Source: Haloplanus ruber
GTDB lineage: Archaea > Halobacteriota > Halobacteria > Halobacteriales > Haloferacaceae
Direction: 5' to 3'
Assembly: GCF_024494725.1 (NCBI RefSeq)
Contig: NZ_JANHDK010000003.1
Span: forward strand, 391,325-455,324
DNA: 64,000 nucleotides
The position numbers were made by a program, and so were the translations under genes. Positions 27,892 to 37,389 of the stretch are shown here, in pieces (positions within the stretch are counted from its first letter, which is position 1; every line of letters begins with the position of its first letter). The notes beneath the pieces were generated by a model. The model worked only from the letters and a program-made list of their open reading frames with translations, did not search any database and was not told where the DNA came from.

Positions 27892-28863
27892 TCAGGCCGA
27901 CGCCGCGTCCGTCGGCTCCGGGCGGTACTCGTCGAGCGCCGACTCGACTGCCCCCCAGTCGACCGGCGGGGCGTGGCCGTCGAGCGCCGCCTCGAAGTCG
28001 GACAGTCGGGCGTCGTAGCGGTCCCGCCACTCGGCGGCCCCGTCGAAGCGGTCGTCGGTCTCCCGCCATCGGGCTTCGAGGTCCGTGAGGCGGTCGTCGA
28101 GGGCGGCGAGGCTCTCGGGGTCGACGGCGCCGTGGGCGTCGTCCGGGTCCGGGTCGGGCCAGGCTTTGAGGTCGTCGACCTCGGCCCGGAGGTCGTCGAG
28201 CAGGAGCCGGGACACCCGGTGTCTGAGGGCGGCGTCGAACCGGACGGCCGCAGGGTCGAGGTCGACCTCTACCTCCCCACCTGCGAGTGCGTCGAGAGTC
28301 CCCGCCACGCCGTCGATAACGTCCGCCACCGCGTCGGCGTCGTCGCCGAGGGCGTCCACCCGACGGTCGGGGTTCCGAACCCACGCCTCGAACTCCTCGG
28401 CGTAGACGCCGAGTCTGTCGGCATCGTGTTGGGCCGAGTTGGCGGCCGCGTTGAGCCGCCGGATTTCGGCTGCCGTCTCGTAGATGGCGCCCGACTCGTT
28501 CGCGAGGGCGACGACAGACTGAAGCTGATCGCCAAGGTCGTCCACCCGGGACGCGACCGCCGCGTGCCGGTCCGCGAAGTCGTCGAGGCGCTCGGCCACG
28601 CTGTCGAGGTGATCGACCGCGGCGGCGGCCTCGCGGGCGTCGTCGATCAGCATCCCAGCGTTTTCCACCCGGGTCTCGGGGGTCGACACCACCTTCGAGA
28701 CGTGCGCAAGCGCGTCGTCGACCGCTTCGCGCCGAATCTCACCCGCCTCGGTCACCCGTTTCAGCGCCGCCCGAACCGCGTCGGGGTCGTCGCCGGTCCG
28801 CGAGACGACGTCGTCCACGGCTGTGTCAAGCGACAGCCCGTCGAGTGAGTCGTGGTCGGTCAC
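27892..28863 (-). CDS. Acidic coiled-coil haloarchaeal protein (transducer-like)
   Basis: A 323-residue, very acidic, almost entirely helical protein with long heptad-like runs (for example about residues 60-150) and no transmembrane segment. It resembles haloarchaeal proteins annotated 'halo transducer protein', but it lacks the conserved methyl-accepting signalling hairpin and so is probably not a chemoreceptor. It is convergent with the M20 hydrolase, with 12 bases between stops. Confidence 0.65.
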   Translation of the reverse strand: MTDHDSLDGLSLDTAVDDVVSRTGDDPDAVRAALKRVTEAGEIRREAVDDALAHVSKVVSTPETRVENAGMLIDDAREAAAAVDHLDSVAERLDDFADRHAAVASRVDDLGDQLQSVVALANESGAIYETAAEIRRLNAAANSAQHDADRLGVYAEEFEAWVRNPDRRVDALGDDADAVADVIDGVAGTLDALAGGEVEVDLDPAAVRFDAALRHRVSRLLLDDLRAEVDDLKAWPDPDPDDAHGAVDPESLAALDDRLTDLEARWRETDDRFDGAAEWRDRYDARLSDFEAALDGHAPPVDWGAVESALDEYRPEPTDAASA

Positions 28864-28980
28864 GGGCCACGCTTTCGCCGAGTCGGCGTTATAGCTTCCG
28901 TCTCGACGCCGCTTGGGACTATTTTGTCATATATAGCGGTCAATGTCTACATTGTTGCTACGGAGGACCAACTACCCCTC

Positions 28981-28998
28981 ATATAAACGATCTTTATC
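28981..28998 (+). promoter_or_regulatory. pstS promoter (TATA element, leaderless start)
   Basis: AT-rich TATAAA (28982-28987) and TTTATC (28993-28998) lie 23-39 bases upstream of the pstS ATG at 29021. The nearer box is at the usual haloarchaeal distance for a transcript starting at or next to the start codon, so a leaderless mRNA is likely. No phosphate-box consensus was identified. Confidence 0.5.
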
Positions 28999-29020
28999 CG
29001 AACTGCGCGAATATCGTGTG

Positions 29021-30280
29021 ATGTCTGACAACAGCGGAGATCAGCGTGATCGGCTTTCACGGCGGACGTTCATCGCAACGACTGGGGTCGCTGGCATCGC
29101 GGGGCTGGCCGGATGCGGCGGGCAGTCCGGCGGGGGCGGCGGCGACGGTGGCGAGGGTGGCGATGGCGACGGCGGCGACGGTGGTGACGGTGGGTCCGAA
29201 CCCGACCCCACCCCCACCGAAGCCGAGTCCGACATGAGTAGCGACGACGCCCCGAACACCGCACTACTCAACGCCGAGGGGTCCTCAACCGTCTACCCCA
29301 TCTCGAACACCGGCAGTTCCTACTGGAACTCCAACGCGCCGCCGAGCGACGGCGAGTACTGGGGGTCGAACTCGGAGAGTACCGTCCCCGGGTGGGAGCA
29401 ACTCGGCGAACCGGACATGCTCCTCGCCGATTACTTCGCCCAGAAGTTCGGCTTCGAGCCGACCGAGCAGCGCTCCGAACCCCCGTTCCCGACGACGGTC
29501 GGCCTGAGCCACTCGGGGACCGGCTGTGAGGCCGTCACGGAGGGGCTGGTCGACATCGGCAACTCCTCGGGGCCGATCACGGCCGAACTGGGCATCAGCG
29601 AGGAGGAAGCCCAGAACACGGTCGTTGACAACGTCGTCGGCCGCGACGGCCAGCCGGTCGTCGTCAGTTCGGACGTCGTCGACGCCGGCGTCACCCAACT
29701 GACCGGCGAGCAGGTCCGCGGCATCTACCAGGACGAGATCACCAACTGGAGTCAGATCGAGGGGATCGACTACGATCAGGAGATTTACACTATCGGTCGC
29801 GCCGAGGGGTCCGGAACGGACACCTCGTTCCGCCTGAACATGCTCGGCGGCGCCGACGCCGCGATGCCCGGCGTCGACACCCGCTTCGGACAGAACCAGC
29901 AGGTCGCGCAGGCCGTCTCTCAGAACGAGGGCGCCATCGCCTACATGGCGCTGGCGTTCACCGGCGAGACGGTCGTTCCGGTCGGAATCGAGTTCGAAGG
30001 CACGCTCTACGAGCCGGACCGCGACGCCGAACACACCATCTTCGACAGCGACTACCCGCTCAACCGCGACCTCCACATGTACACGCTGATCGAGGAGGAC
30101 AACCACAACGGCGGCGGCTACGACGCCCGCGAGGCCGCGTTCATCAACATGTTCCTCAACGAGTTCGGACAGAGCATCTTCGTCGAGGGGAACAACTATA
30201 TCCCGCTGCCGACGAGCGATCTGGAGTCGATGAAAGAGCAGGTGTCGGCGCTCGCCACCGAAGACCTCGTCATGCCCTAA
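29021..30280 (+). CDS. pstS: Phosphate ABC transporter, substrate-binding lipoprotein PstS
   Basis: A 419-residue exported protein. A Tat motif (SRRTFI), a lipobox ending GLAGCGG and a glycine/aspartate-rich spacer precede a PBP-II domain. Phosphate-contact regions are visible as 'GSSTVYPIS', 'SHSGTGCEAVTEGLVDIGNSSGPI' and 'GRAEGSGTDTSFRLNM'. The ATG at 29021 is chosen because the frame upstream lacks a signal peptide and includes the promoter. It leads the pst-phoU operon. Confidence 0.94.
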   Translation: MSDNSGDQRDRLSRRTFIATTGVAGIAGLAGCGGQSGGGGGDGGEGGDGDGGDGGDGGSEPDPTPTEAESDMSSDDAPNTALLNAEGSSTVYPISNTGSSYWNSNAPPSDGEYWGSNSESTVPGWEQLGEPDMLLADYFAQKFGFEPTEQRSEPPFPTTVGLSHSGTGCEAVTEGLVDIGNSSGPITAELGISEEEAQNTVVDNVVGRDGQPVVVSSDVVDAGVTQLTGEQVRGIYQDEITNWSQIEGIDYDQEIYTIGRAEGSGTDTSFRLNMLGGADAAMPGVDTRFGQNQQVAQAVSQNEGAIAYMALAFTGETVVPVGIEFEGTLYEPDRDAEHTIFDSDYPLNRDLHMYTLIEEDNHNGGGYDAREAAFINMFLNEFGQSIFVEGNNYIPLPTSDLESMKEQVSALATEDLVMP

Positions 30281-30372
30281 GCCGGCGGCTCGTCCGCACC
30301 TGATCGCCGCTCGCGACCCCGACCGCCCATTTCTATGTCACCACTCAAATCGATACACTCCAGGCACACACC

Positions 30373-31500
30373 ATGGCACAGGCAACACGTAGCGAACGAC
30401 TGAACGCGGCCGCCGGACAGCAGGTCCAGCGGGTTCGCGATTTCGTCGACGACACCGAGCCTGCGGCGCTCGTCGTCGTCACGATTATCGCCCTCTCCCT
30501 GCTGGCAGCCTTCGTCGGATTTCTCGCCGTATCGAACCTGACCGCCCTCCCCTTCGCCCTGTTCGTCGCCGCGACGGGGTACGGCTGGGTGCGACATCAA
30601 GAGGAGACGGCGCTGGTGCTGACGCTGACGATGACCGTCTCGACGCTGTTGATCCTCGGGCTGATCATCGTGTTTATCTTCCGGGAGTCGGTCCCAGTCC
30701 TCTGGTACGAGAGCGTGACCGTGTTGGGTGTGCGTGTGCCGGGGCTGCGGATGTTCATCCAGCCCAACTGGGACGCAGTGGCGCCCCCGATCCGGTACTC
30801 GATGGTGCCGATGATCCACGGGACGGTGATGGTGACCCTCGTCGCGACGGCGGTCGCTGGACCCCTGGGCGTCGCCGCTGCGCTCTTTCTCTCGGAGATT
30901 GCGCCCGCTATCGTCCGGGAGTTCGTCAAGCCCGGCGTCGAAATCCTCGCTGGCATCCCCTCCATCGTCTACGGCTTCATCGGCTTCACGATCCTCAGCC
31001 CGTGGGCCTCGGACCAGTTCCGGACCACCGGCCAGGGGAGTTACCTCTTCGTCGGCATCGTCGTCGGGCTGATGGCGCTCCCGACGGTCGTCTCCGTCGC
31101 CGAGGACGCACTCAGTAGCGTCCCCGAGTCGATGAAAAGCGGGTCACTCGCCGTCGGCACGACCGACTGGCAGACCATGACCTCGATCACCCTCCCTGCG
31201 GCGTTCTCGGGCGTCTCCGCCGCGGTCCTCCTCGGTGTCGGGCGCGCCATCGGCGAGACGATGGCCGCGACGGTCATGCTCCGTGGGGTCCCCCGCCTCA
31301 CCGAGCCACTCGTGAACGTCTTCTACGGCCAGGAGACGCTCACCTCGCTCATCGCCCGCAACTACGGCGAAGCGGACGGCCTCCAGATGGACGCCCTGTT
31401 CGTCGCCGGCGTGATCCTCTTTATCACCGTGCTCGTCATCTCCATCGGCGCACAGTACATCGAGTGGCGGATGCGGAGCAAGCTCGGAGGTGAAGCCTGA
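30373..31500 (+). CDS. pstC: Phosphate ABC transporter permease PstC
   Basis: A 375-residue permease. Residues 1-110 add two to three extra N-terminal helices; the ABC permease core follows with 'MVPMIHGTVMVTLVATAVAGPLGVAAALFLSE', 'EILAGIPSIVYGF' and the EAA-type loop 'AVGTTDWQTMTSITLPAAFSGVSAAVLLGVGRAIGETMA'. It pairs with PstA in the membrane. The last base of its TGA is the first base of the pstA ATG. Confidence 0.94.
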   Translation: MAQATRSERLNAAAGQQVQRVRDFVDDTEPAALVVVTIIALSLLAAFVGFLAVSNLTALPFALFVAATGYGWVRHQEETALVLTLTMTVSTLLILGLIIVFIFRESVPVLWYESVTVLGVRVPGLRMFIQPNWDAVAPPIRYSMVPMIHGTVMVTLVATAVAGPLGVAAALFLSEIAPAIVREFVKPGVEILAGIPSIVYGFIGFTILSPWASDQFRTTGQGSYLFVGIVVGLMALPTVVSVAEDALSSVPESMKSGSLAVGTTDWQTMTSITLPAAFSGVSAAVLLGVGRAIGETMAATVMLRGVPRLTEPLVNVFYGQETLTSLIARNYGEADGLQMDALFVAGVILFITVLVISIGAQYIEWRMRSKLGGEA

Positions 31501-33113
31501 TGGCGGGGGCGACCCGATCACCGCTCGTCGAGGGTGACACGACGGTGACCGACGCGGTGGCCGGCGCGACGGTCGGCCTCTCGGCGATGCTGTTCGCGCT
31601 CGCGATTGCGGCGCTGTTCGAGCGGGTGAACCTCACCGGCACGGTCGCCGGCCTGTCGACGGTGACGCTGCTCGGTGGGCTGTTGATCGGTCTCGGCGTC
31701 GCTGTGTCCGTCTTCGGTCTCGGCTCCTGGTTCGGCTACGTCGAAACTGACCCCGACGCGAGCGCCGGCCTGATCGCGGGTCTCGGCGCGGCGGTGCCGT
31801 GGTTCGTCGTCGGGGGCGGCGTCGCCTCCCAGACGCTCGGATTCGGCACCGTCGGCGGCGTCGTCGGTGGTCTCTTCGTCGGCGGCCTGACGTTCGCGGC
31901 GACTGCTGTCCCCCGCGAGGACGTGGGATCGACGGTCCCGCTCGGCGCCTTGCTCGTCCTCGTCGGCGCCGTCTTTCTCACCGGAACGATCGGGCCGGCG
32001 TGGATTTGGAATCTCGGCTGGGAGCAGCAGGCGTCGATCACGGCCGAGTTCCTCGTTCCGACCGCGACGCTGTTCTGTTCTCTCTACGGTGGCTGGGCCG
32101 CCGCGAAGGCCTACGGTCGGTTCGGCGCGCGCGGCCGACACATGGGTGCGTACGTCCTCATCTACGTCAACGCGCTGTCCATCGTCGCCTTCCTGTTCAT
32201 CCTCATCGCCTTCGTCGTCGTGCAGGGAATTTCCGGCCTGCTCAACGGCGCCCAGGTCGGTGCTGGCGTCGGCCCGCAGGTGTTCGGGGTCGTCGAGTTG
32301 CCGGTGTACGTCCCGTTCGTGATGAACGGCGTCGCGCTCCTGAACGACTTCCAGGGCGTCCTCCCGGCCATCGTGGGAACGATCTGGCTGGTCGTCGGCG
32401 CGGTGCTGTTCGCGGTGCCGCTTGGCGTCGGCGCGGCGGTCTTTCTCACCGAATACGCCGAGCGGGGCCGGTTTACCCAGATCGTCGAGGTGTCGACCAA
32501 CGGTCTCTGGAGCACGCCGAGCATCGTCTTCGGTCTGTTTGGATTTGCCTTTCTCATCCCACGCTTTGGTAACCGGAAGTCGTTGCTGGCCGGGATGCTC
32601 ACGCTCGGATTCATGCTCCTGCCGCTGGTGCTCATCACGAGCCGTGAGGCGATGATCGCGGTGCCCGACGAGTACCGCGACGCGAGCGCGGCACTCGGCG
32701 TGCCGAAGTGGCAGACGATCCGCAGTGTCGTTCTCCCGGCGGCGCTTCCGGGCGTCGTCACGGGGGTCATCCTCGGTGTCGGCCGCATCGCGGGCGAGAC
32801 GGCGCCAATCCTCCTGACGATGGCGGGTGGGACGTTCGTCCCCGGGGGACAGACAGTCGACGTCATCGGCGGCTTCGAGTTCACCGCCGCGCCGCCGTTT
32901 GTCGCCAACCCCGAACTCCTGCAGGCGACCTCTGCGCTCCCCTACCAGCTGTACGCCCTCATCACCGCGGGCGTCGGCTTGGGGAGCAACGTCACCGACC
33001 CCGACGGATTCCGGTGGGCAACGGCGCTCGTCCTGCTCGTCGTCGTGCTCTCCTTCTACGCGATTGGTATCGGCGCGCGCTACTACTTCCGACAGCGACT
33101 CAGGCACGAATAA
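31500..33113 (+). CDS. pstA: Phosphate ABC transporter permease PstA (long form)
   Basis: A 537-residue protein, well above the roughly 280-300 residues of bacterial PstA. The first 250 residues form extra transmembrane helices without recognisable domain. The C-terminal half has the PstA core: '[33 protein letters not shown]', '[15 protein letters not shown]' and the EAA loop '[39 protein letters not shown]'. Long PstA forms are known in haloarchaea. It overlaps pstC by one base and is followed 2 bases later by pstB. Confidence 0.92.
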   Translation: MAGATRSPLVEGDTTVTDAVAGATVGLSAMLFALAIAALFERVNLTGTVAGLSTVTLLGGLLIGLGVAVSVFGLGSWFGYVETDPDASAGLIAGLGAAVPWFVVGGGVASQTLGFGTVGGVVGGLFVGGLTFAATAVPREDVGSTVPLGALLVLVGAVFLTGTIGPAWIWNLGWEQQASITAEFLVPTATLFCSLYGGWAAAKAYGRFGARGRHMGAYVLIYVNALSIVAFLFILIAFVVVQGISGLLNGAQVGAGVGPQVFGVVELPVYVPFVMNGVALLNDFQGVLPAIVGTIWLVVGAVLFAVPLGVGAAVFLTEYAERGRFTQIVEVSTNGLWSTPSIVFGLFGFAFLIPRFGNRKSLLAGMLTLGFMLLPLVLITSREAMIAVPDEYRDASAALGVPKWQTIRSVVLPAALPGVVTGVILGVGRIAGETAPILLTMAGGTFVPGGQTVDVIGGFEFTAAPPFVANPELLQATSALPYQLYALITAGVGLGSNVTDPDGFRWATALVLLVVVLSFYAIGIGARYYFRQRLRHE

Positions 33114-33115
33114 CG

Positions 33116-34045
33116 ATGAGTGATTCACCACAGACCCAACCGCAGAGCCAGACACGAACCAAGACGACAGGCAGCGACCAGCCGCTCGAAACCACCAGCG
33201 GAGAGACGGTCGAGGAGACCAGAGACGAGTGGACTGAGTACAATTTCGACGGTGAGGCGAAGATGGTCGCCGAGGATCTCGACGTCTACTACGGCGACGA
33301 CCACGCCCTGAAGAGCGTCTCGATGGAGATTCCCGAACAAAGCGTCACCGCGCTCATCGGCCCCTCGGGGTGTGGGAAGTCGACGTATCTCCGCTGTCTC
33401 AACCGGATGAACGACCGGATCAACGCCGCCAACGTCGACGGCTCGGTACAACTCGACGGGAACGAAATCTACCAGGACGGCATCAATCTGGTGGAACTCC
33501 GCAAACGGGTTGGGATGGTGTTCCAGTCGCCGAATCCGTTCCCGAAGTCGATCCGGGACAACATCGCCTACGGCCCGCGGAAACACGGCGACATCAACAC
33601 CGGCTTGCTGGCCCGACTGCTCGGCCGCGACGACAGCGAGGCGGAGCGCGAACTCGTCGAGCGGGCGCTCAAACAGGCCGCGCTCTGGGACGAGGTCCAC
33701 GACCGGATGGACGACAACGCCCTCGGCCTTTCGGGTGGCCAGCAGCAGCGACTCTGTATCGCCCGGTGTCTGTCCGTCGATCCCGAGGTCATCCTGATGG
33801 ACGAGCCGGCGTCGGCGCTGGATCCGATCGCGACGGCGAAAATCGAGGACCTCATCCACGACCTTGCGGAGGAGTACACCGTCGTCATCGTCACCCACAA
33901 CATGCAGCAAGCGGCCCGCATCTCGGATCAGACCGCGGTCTTTCTCACCGGTGGCAAACTCGTCGAGTACGACGACACTGACCGGATCTTCGAGAACCCA
34001 CAGAGCCAGCGCGTCGAGGACTACATCTCCGGCAAGTTCGGATAA
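33116..34045 (+). CDS. pstB: Phosphate ABC transporter ATPase PstB
   Basis: A 309-residue ABC ATPase with an acidic, disordered extension of about 50 residues before the PstB core. Walker [11 protein letters not shown]-loop '[13 protein letters not shown]', signature LSGGQQQRL, Walker B '[13 protein letters not shown]' and H-loop 'VTHNMQQA' are intact. 'CLNRMNDRI' after Walker A is PstB-specific. It energises the PstCA channel on the cytoplasmic side. Confidence 0.96.
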   Translation: MSDSPQTQPQSQTRTKTTGSDQPLETTSGETVEETRDEWTEYNFDGEAKMVAEDLDVYYGDDHALKSVSMEIPEQSVTALIGPSGCGKSTYLRCLNRMNDRINAANVDGSVQLDGNEIYQDGINLVELRKRVGMVFQSPNPFPKSIRDNIAYGPRKHGDINTGLLARLLGRDDSEAERELVERALKQAALWDEVHDRMDDNALGLSGGQQQRLCIARCLSVDPEVILMDEPASALDPIATAKIEDLIHDLAEEYTVVIVTHNMQQAARISDQTAVFLTGGKLVEYDDTDRIFENPQSQRVEDYISGKFG

Positions 34046-34048
34046 TTC

Positions 34049-34723
34049 ATGCCCCGAGACGAGTTCCAGCAGTCGCTCGCGAACCTGCGCGCCGAGGTGT
34101 TGTCGATGGGTGACCTCGTCGGCGACCGACTCGACCGCGCGCTCACCGCCCTCGAGACCATCGACGAGGCGGCCGCTCAGGACGTGATCGAGGGCGACGA
34201 CGCTGTCGACCGACGGTATCTGGAACTAGAGGCGACGTGTATCCAGCTGTTCGCCCAGCAACAGCCCGTCGCCGGCGACCTTCGCTTCGTCACCGCCTCC
34301 TTCAAGATCCTCACCGACCTGGAGCGTGTCGCCGACCTCGCGGTCAATCTCGCACAGTACACGCTCGAAGCGGACCGCAAGCGCTTCGAACAGGTCGACC
34401 TCTCGGCCATCGGCGACCTCGCCTGCGAGATGCTCGACGACGCCATGACCGCCTACCGGACCGACGACGCGGCGCTGTGTCGCACGGTGGCGGCGCGGGA
34501 CGACGAACTCGACTCGCTGTGCCAACACGCGAGCGAGCGAGTGGTTCGTGACCTCATCGAACGCGAGGTGGCCGACGGCGACGGCTGGGCGGTCGAACAG
34601 CTACTCGACGACGTCTCGCGGCTCCTGTTAATCGTCCGCGACCTGGAACGCGTCGGCGACCACGCGGTCAACGTCGCCGCGCGCACCCTCTATATGATCG
34701 AGAGTGACCCGGAACTCGTCTGA
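34049..34723 (+). CDS. phoU: Phosphate-signalling protein PhoU
   Basis: A 224-residue all-helical protein made of two three-helix PhoU repeats. The metal-binding motifs 'ITDLERVADLAVNLAQ'-like (first repeat, FKILTDLERVADLAVN) and 'VRDLERVGDHAVNVAARTLYM' (second) are present. PhoU couples Pst transport to phosphate signalling. It lies 3 bases after pstB and ends just before, or overlapping, the AbrB/PhoU regulator. Confidence 0.94.
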   Translation: MPRDEFQQSLANLRAEVLSMGDLVGDRLDRALTALETIDEAAAQDVIEGDDAVDRRYLELEATCIQLFAQQQPVAGDLRFVTASFKILTDLERVADLAVNLAQYTLEADRKRFEQVDLSAIGDLACEMLDDAMTAYRTDDAALCRTVAARDDELDSLCQHASERVVRDLIEREVADGDGWAVEQLLDDVSRLLLIVRDLERVGDHAVNVAARTLYMIESDPELV

Positions 34724-34742
34724 CGCGGCGACGACGACGGAG

Positions 34743-35744
34743 ATGGAGACGCGCAAACTCCAGAAGATCGGTGGCTCGACGTACTCGGTGTCGCTCCCCA
34801 AGGAGTGGGCGACCGAACACCGCCTTGAAGCGGGGATGCCGATCAACCTGTACCCCCACACCGACGGCTCACTCGTCGTCCGACGCGGGGCGCGGGACGG
34901 CGGGCCACTCGGCGCCACGGAATTGACGCCCCCGGACACCGACGCCGCGACGCTACGGCGGGCGCTGGAGGCGGCCTACGCCGTCGGCTACGACACCATC
35001 ACGCTCTACGCGCCCGACGGGGTGACCTTCGATGCCACCGAGCGCCGCGCTGTCCGCCGGATCGCCGACGGTCTCGTGGGGATGTCGGTCGGTGAGGCGG
35101 CCGACGACCGGATCACCGTCGACACCCTCCTCGACACCGGCGAGGTGTCGATCCAGCAGTCGGTGGTCCAACTCCAGTTCACCGCCCTCTCGATACACCG
35201 GGCCGCCGTCGAGGCGCTTGCCACCCCCGCCGAGGCGGAGCGACTCGACGACCGCGACGACGCGGTCGACCGCCTGTTTCGTATGCTCACCCGCCATCTC
35301 AACCGCTCGCTCGTCGACTTCGCGGAGGTCGATCACCTCGGCGTCGGCCGTGGGGCGCTGTTCGACTACTACCTCGTCGCCCGCCAACTGGAGCGGGTGG
35401 CGGACCACGCCGTCGACATCGCCGCTGTCGTGGACCGCGCCGACGAACTCCCACCGCCGGCGGTGCGTGACGACCTCGTAGACCTCGGGGCGCGGTCCCG
35501 CGAGGTCATCGAGACGGCGACGGCTGCGGTCATCGAATCGTCGACCGAGCGCGCGTACGCGGTGCTGAATCGTCGGGACGCGCTCGTCGACGACGTCCGC
35601 GCGCTCGACCGGGCGCTCTTCGAGCGGTCGCCGTCGGGTGCCTACGCCGTCTCGCAGGTTCTCGATGTCCTCGGCCGCACCGCGGCGTGTGCGGGCAACG
35701 TCGCTCGTGTGGCGCTCCGCACGGACGTCCGACCCGAGGACTGA
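34743..35744 (+). CDS. AbrB (SpoVT) DNA-binding domain fused to PhoU-like domain
   Basis: A 333-residue regulator. Residues 1-45 are a swapped-hairpin AbrB-type domain (METRKLQKIGGSTYSVSLPK, then W). Residues about 90-325 contain PhoU-like helical repeats ('RQLERVADHAVDIAAVV'). This fusion is common in haloarchaeal pst loci and probably links phosphate status to transcription. The ATG at 34743 places the AbrB strand at the N-terminus; a GTG at 34704 overlapping phoU is the alternative. Confidence 0.87.
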   Translation: METRKLQKIGGSTYSVSLPKEWATEHRLEAGMPINLYPHTDGSLVVRRGARDGGPLGATELTPPDTDAATLRRALEAAYAVGYDTITLYAPDGVTFDATERRAVRRIADGLVGMSVGEAADDRITVDTLLDTGEVSIQQSVVQLQFTALSIHRAAVEALATPAEAERLDDRDDAVDRLFRMLTRHLNRSLVDFAEVDHLGVGRGALFDYYLVARQLERVADHAVDIAAVVDRADELPPPAVRDDLVDLGARSREVIETATAAVIESSTERAYAVLNRRDALVDDVRALDRALFERSPSGAYAVSQVLDVLGRTAACAGNVARVALRTDVRPED

Positions 35745-35760
35745 CCCACGGGCGCCGCCC

Positions 35761-35994
35761 TCACTCCTCCGGAACCGTATAGAGGTGATACGCCGCCGTC
35801 CCGACGACCACTGCCGCGGCGAACTCGGCGACGCCGACGACGAGGAACGCTTGGCGGAAGGCGAATCCGAGGGATTCGAGCGCTGGCAACGCGAACAGCC
35901 CGGCCATGGCCACTGCCGCGCCGAGGACGAGGCCGACGACGGCGAGACGGTTCAACGAGTTGGGATAGTCGTTCCCGGTAGTGTTGGCTAGCAT
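35761..35994 (-). CDS. Small two-helix membrane protein
   Basis: A 77-residue protein with two hydrophobic helices (about residues 15-37 and 46-68), ending YHLYTVPEE. The start at 35994 (MLANTTGNDY) is chosen; a longer frame to 36093 adds a basic stretch. It lies between the phosphate regulator (convergent) and the bop gene. Family and function unknown; this position gives no direct hint of a role in the rhodopsin system. Confidence 0.6.
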   Translation of the reverse strand: MLANTTGNDYPNSLNRLAVVGLVLGAAVAMAGLFALPALESLGFAFRQAFLVVGVAEFAAAVVVGTAAYHLYTVPEE

Positions 35995-36144
35995 CTGTTC
36001 GACAGTCTGTCGTCTCGACGGTCCGGAACCGTTCGAAAAAAACGGCTGCGGTTCGCGTGCGGTTGTTCGCACTATCACGTGGGGCACTCGCACTCGCCGT
36101 CGGGCGGCACGCGCGAGCGTCCCGAAACGGCACGGTCGACGGGG

Positions 36145-36936
36145 TTAGTCGCCTGCGGCGGCCGTCCCCTCGCCGGCGGAGGGTTCGGGGGCCTCGACGT
36201 CACCGAAGATGGCGCGACTCCGGAGAAGCAGGAGGCCGAATCCGACCTTCGCGCTCACGTCGAGCACCATGAACATCAGCGTCTCGACGCCCAAGGGAAC
36301 GACACCAGCACCTTCGCTCCCGACGAGCCACACCACCGGATAGGCCGACCAGAGTATGATGGTCAGGTTCCGGAGGATCATGAACGTCGAAGCGACATCT
36401 TCGCGCATCTGGTTCGCCTTCGCGGTGAAGCCGAAGAACAGCACGTACAGGATGTACAGCATCGCCGCCGTGCTGATGGCCCACCAGATGAACCGGTACT
36501 GGTACACCTGGGTCAGCGCGCCGATGAGACCGGTGCCGATCATGATGCCGTCGGCGCCGACGAGGGCGAGGATGGTGCCCTGATCGGCGTCGACCAGCAA
36601 GGCAAGGTCGAGCAACAGCAGCGGCGTGGTGAACAACCAGTCCGCGTACCGCGCCCAGTAGATCGGGTGTTCCTCACCGGCAAAGGGCACCATCGTGAGT
36701 CCGTACCCCAACAGCATCGAGAGGTACATCGTGAAGGCGATGGCCGGAATCAGCGTCGTAATCGCGTAGAACTTCTTGGCGCCGGGGTCCTCCACGCCCA
36801 TCCCGCGGATGAGGAAGTACAGGGTCCCGAGCCCCATCAGTGCGGTCCCGAGCGCCAGCCAGATCCACTCTGGCCGGGACGTGATCTGTCCCATCTGTAA
36901 CGCCACGCTTGACATCGTTGGTATTGCTCCCGACAT
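36145..36936 (-). CDS. bop: Bacteriorhodopsin, light-driven proton pump
   Basis: A 263-residue, seven-helix retinal protein, closely matching Halobacterium bacterio-opsin including 'RYADWLFTTPLLLLDLALLVDAD'. All pump residues are present (this numbering; bacteriorhodopsin in brackets): Asp99 (D85 acceptor), Asp110 (D96 donor), Lys230 (K216 Schiff base), Glu208 and Glu218 (E194/E204 release group). It therefore should pump protons outward. The ATG at 36936 matches the Halobacterium precursor length and sits 40 bases from the upstream activating site, as in brp and the second opsin; an ATG at 36915 is possible. Confidence 0.97.
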   Translation of the reverse strand: MSGAIPTMSSVALQMGQITSRPEWIWLALGTALMGLGTLYFLIRGMGVEDPGAKKFYAITTLIPAIAFTMYLSMLLGYGLTMVPFAGEEHPIYWARYADWLFTTPLLLLDLALLVDADQGTILALVGADGIMIGTGLIGALTQVYQYRFIWWAISTAAMLYILYVLFFGFTAKANQMREDVASTFMILRNLTIILWSAYPVVWLVGSEGAGVVPLGVETLMFMVLDVSAKVGFGLLLLRSRAIFGDVEAPEPSAGEGTAAAGD

Positions 36937-36975
36937 ACAGGTTGAATGTACAACCCTTTGGGGGTAACTCTGGTT

Positions 36976-36990
36976 CCCAAACAGTACGGT
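36976..36990 (-). promoter_or_regulatory. bop upstream activating sequence
   Basis: On the minus strand the bases read ACCGTACTGTTTGGG, fitting the Bat-dependent UAS consensus described for Halobacterium (ACCcnactagTTnGG). The site ends 40 bases before the bop ATG. Between lie TATA-like candidates (GAGTTACC and TTGTACATTC). Confidence 0.75.
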
Positions 36991-37097
36991 ATCCTACGCG
37001 GTGGGTGCTACCACCTGGCGTGCCGACGGGGTCGTCGGTCACGCTCGGTTCCGCCGCCGTGCCAAACTGATGTGTGCCGGGGGTCGGGTCTCCCCGG

Positions 37098-37280
37098 TCA
37101 CCACTCGAACAGGACGTAAAACTCGTGATCGTTCCGGCAGACGAGCGACCGCGCCTTCCGTCGCTCCTCGTCGGCCGCCGGCTGTTCCGCCGCGGTGACG
37201 GACTTCACCATCGCTCCCCGCGGGAGTCCCATCTTGACCTCCGACCCACAGCGCGGGCACTGAAATTCGGTGATCGGCAC
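37098..37280 (-). CDS. brz: Brz-like zinc-finger regulator in the bop-brp gap
   Basis: A 60-residue protein with a single CPRCG zinc-finger half (Cys8, Cys11) and Cys48/His52 as the likely second pair. In Halobacterium a protein of the same size and type, Brz, is encoded between bop and brp and activates bop and crtB1. Position, strand and length here match. It shares a 109-base divergent region with brp. The name rests on synteny and motif. Confidence 0.85.
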   Translation of the reverse strand: MPITEFQCPRCGSEVKMGLPRGAMVKSVTAAEQPAADEERRKARSLVCRNDHEFYVLFEW

Positions 37281-37337
37281 CGGTCAAAGACACGACGGGA
37301 TACCCGTTAAGCGTTCCTCCGCCCACGCGGATCGGAT

Positions 37338-37354
37338 ACCCATACAGTTTGGGT
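37338..37354 (+). promoter_or_regulatory. brp upstream activating sequence
   Basis: ACCCATACAGTTTGGGT is an excellent match to the bop-type UAS (ACCcnactagTTnGG). It ends 36 bases before the brp ATG at 37390, the same geometry as at bop. It would drive the brp-crtI-bat operon, giving positive feedback through bat. It may also influence the divergent brz gene. Confidence 0.8.
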
Positions 37355-37389
37355 CACTTTTGATTGGGTGCTCGGTCGTATCACCGTAT

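Noticed and set aside
31518..33155. 545-codon minus-strand open frame
   Set aside because: Antisense to pstA; composed of His/Arg/Glu-rich shadow sequence with no hydrophobic or motif content.
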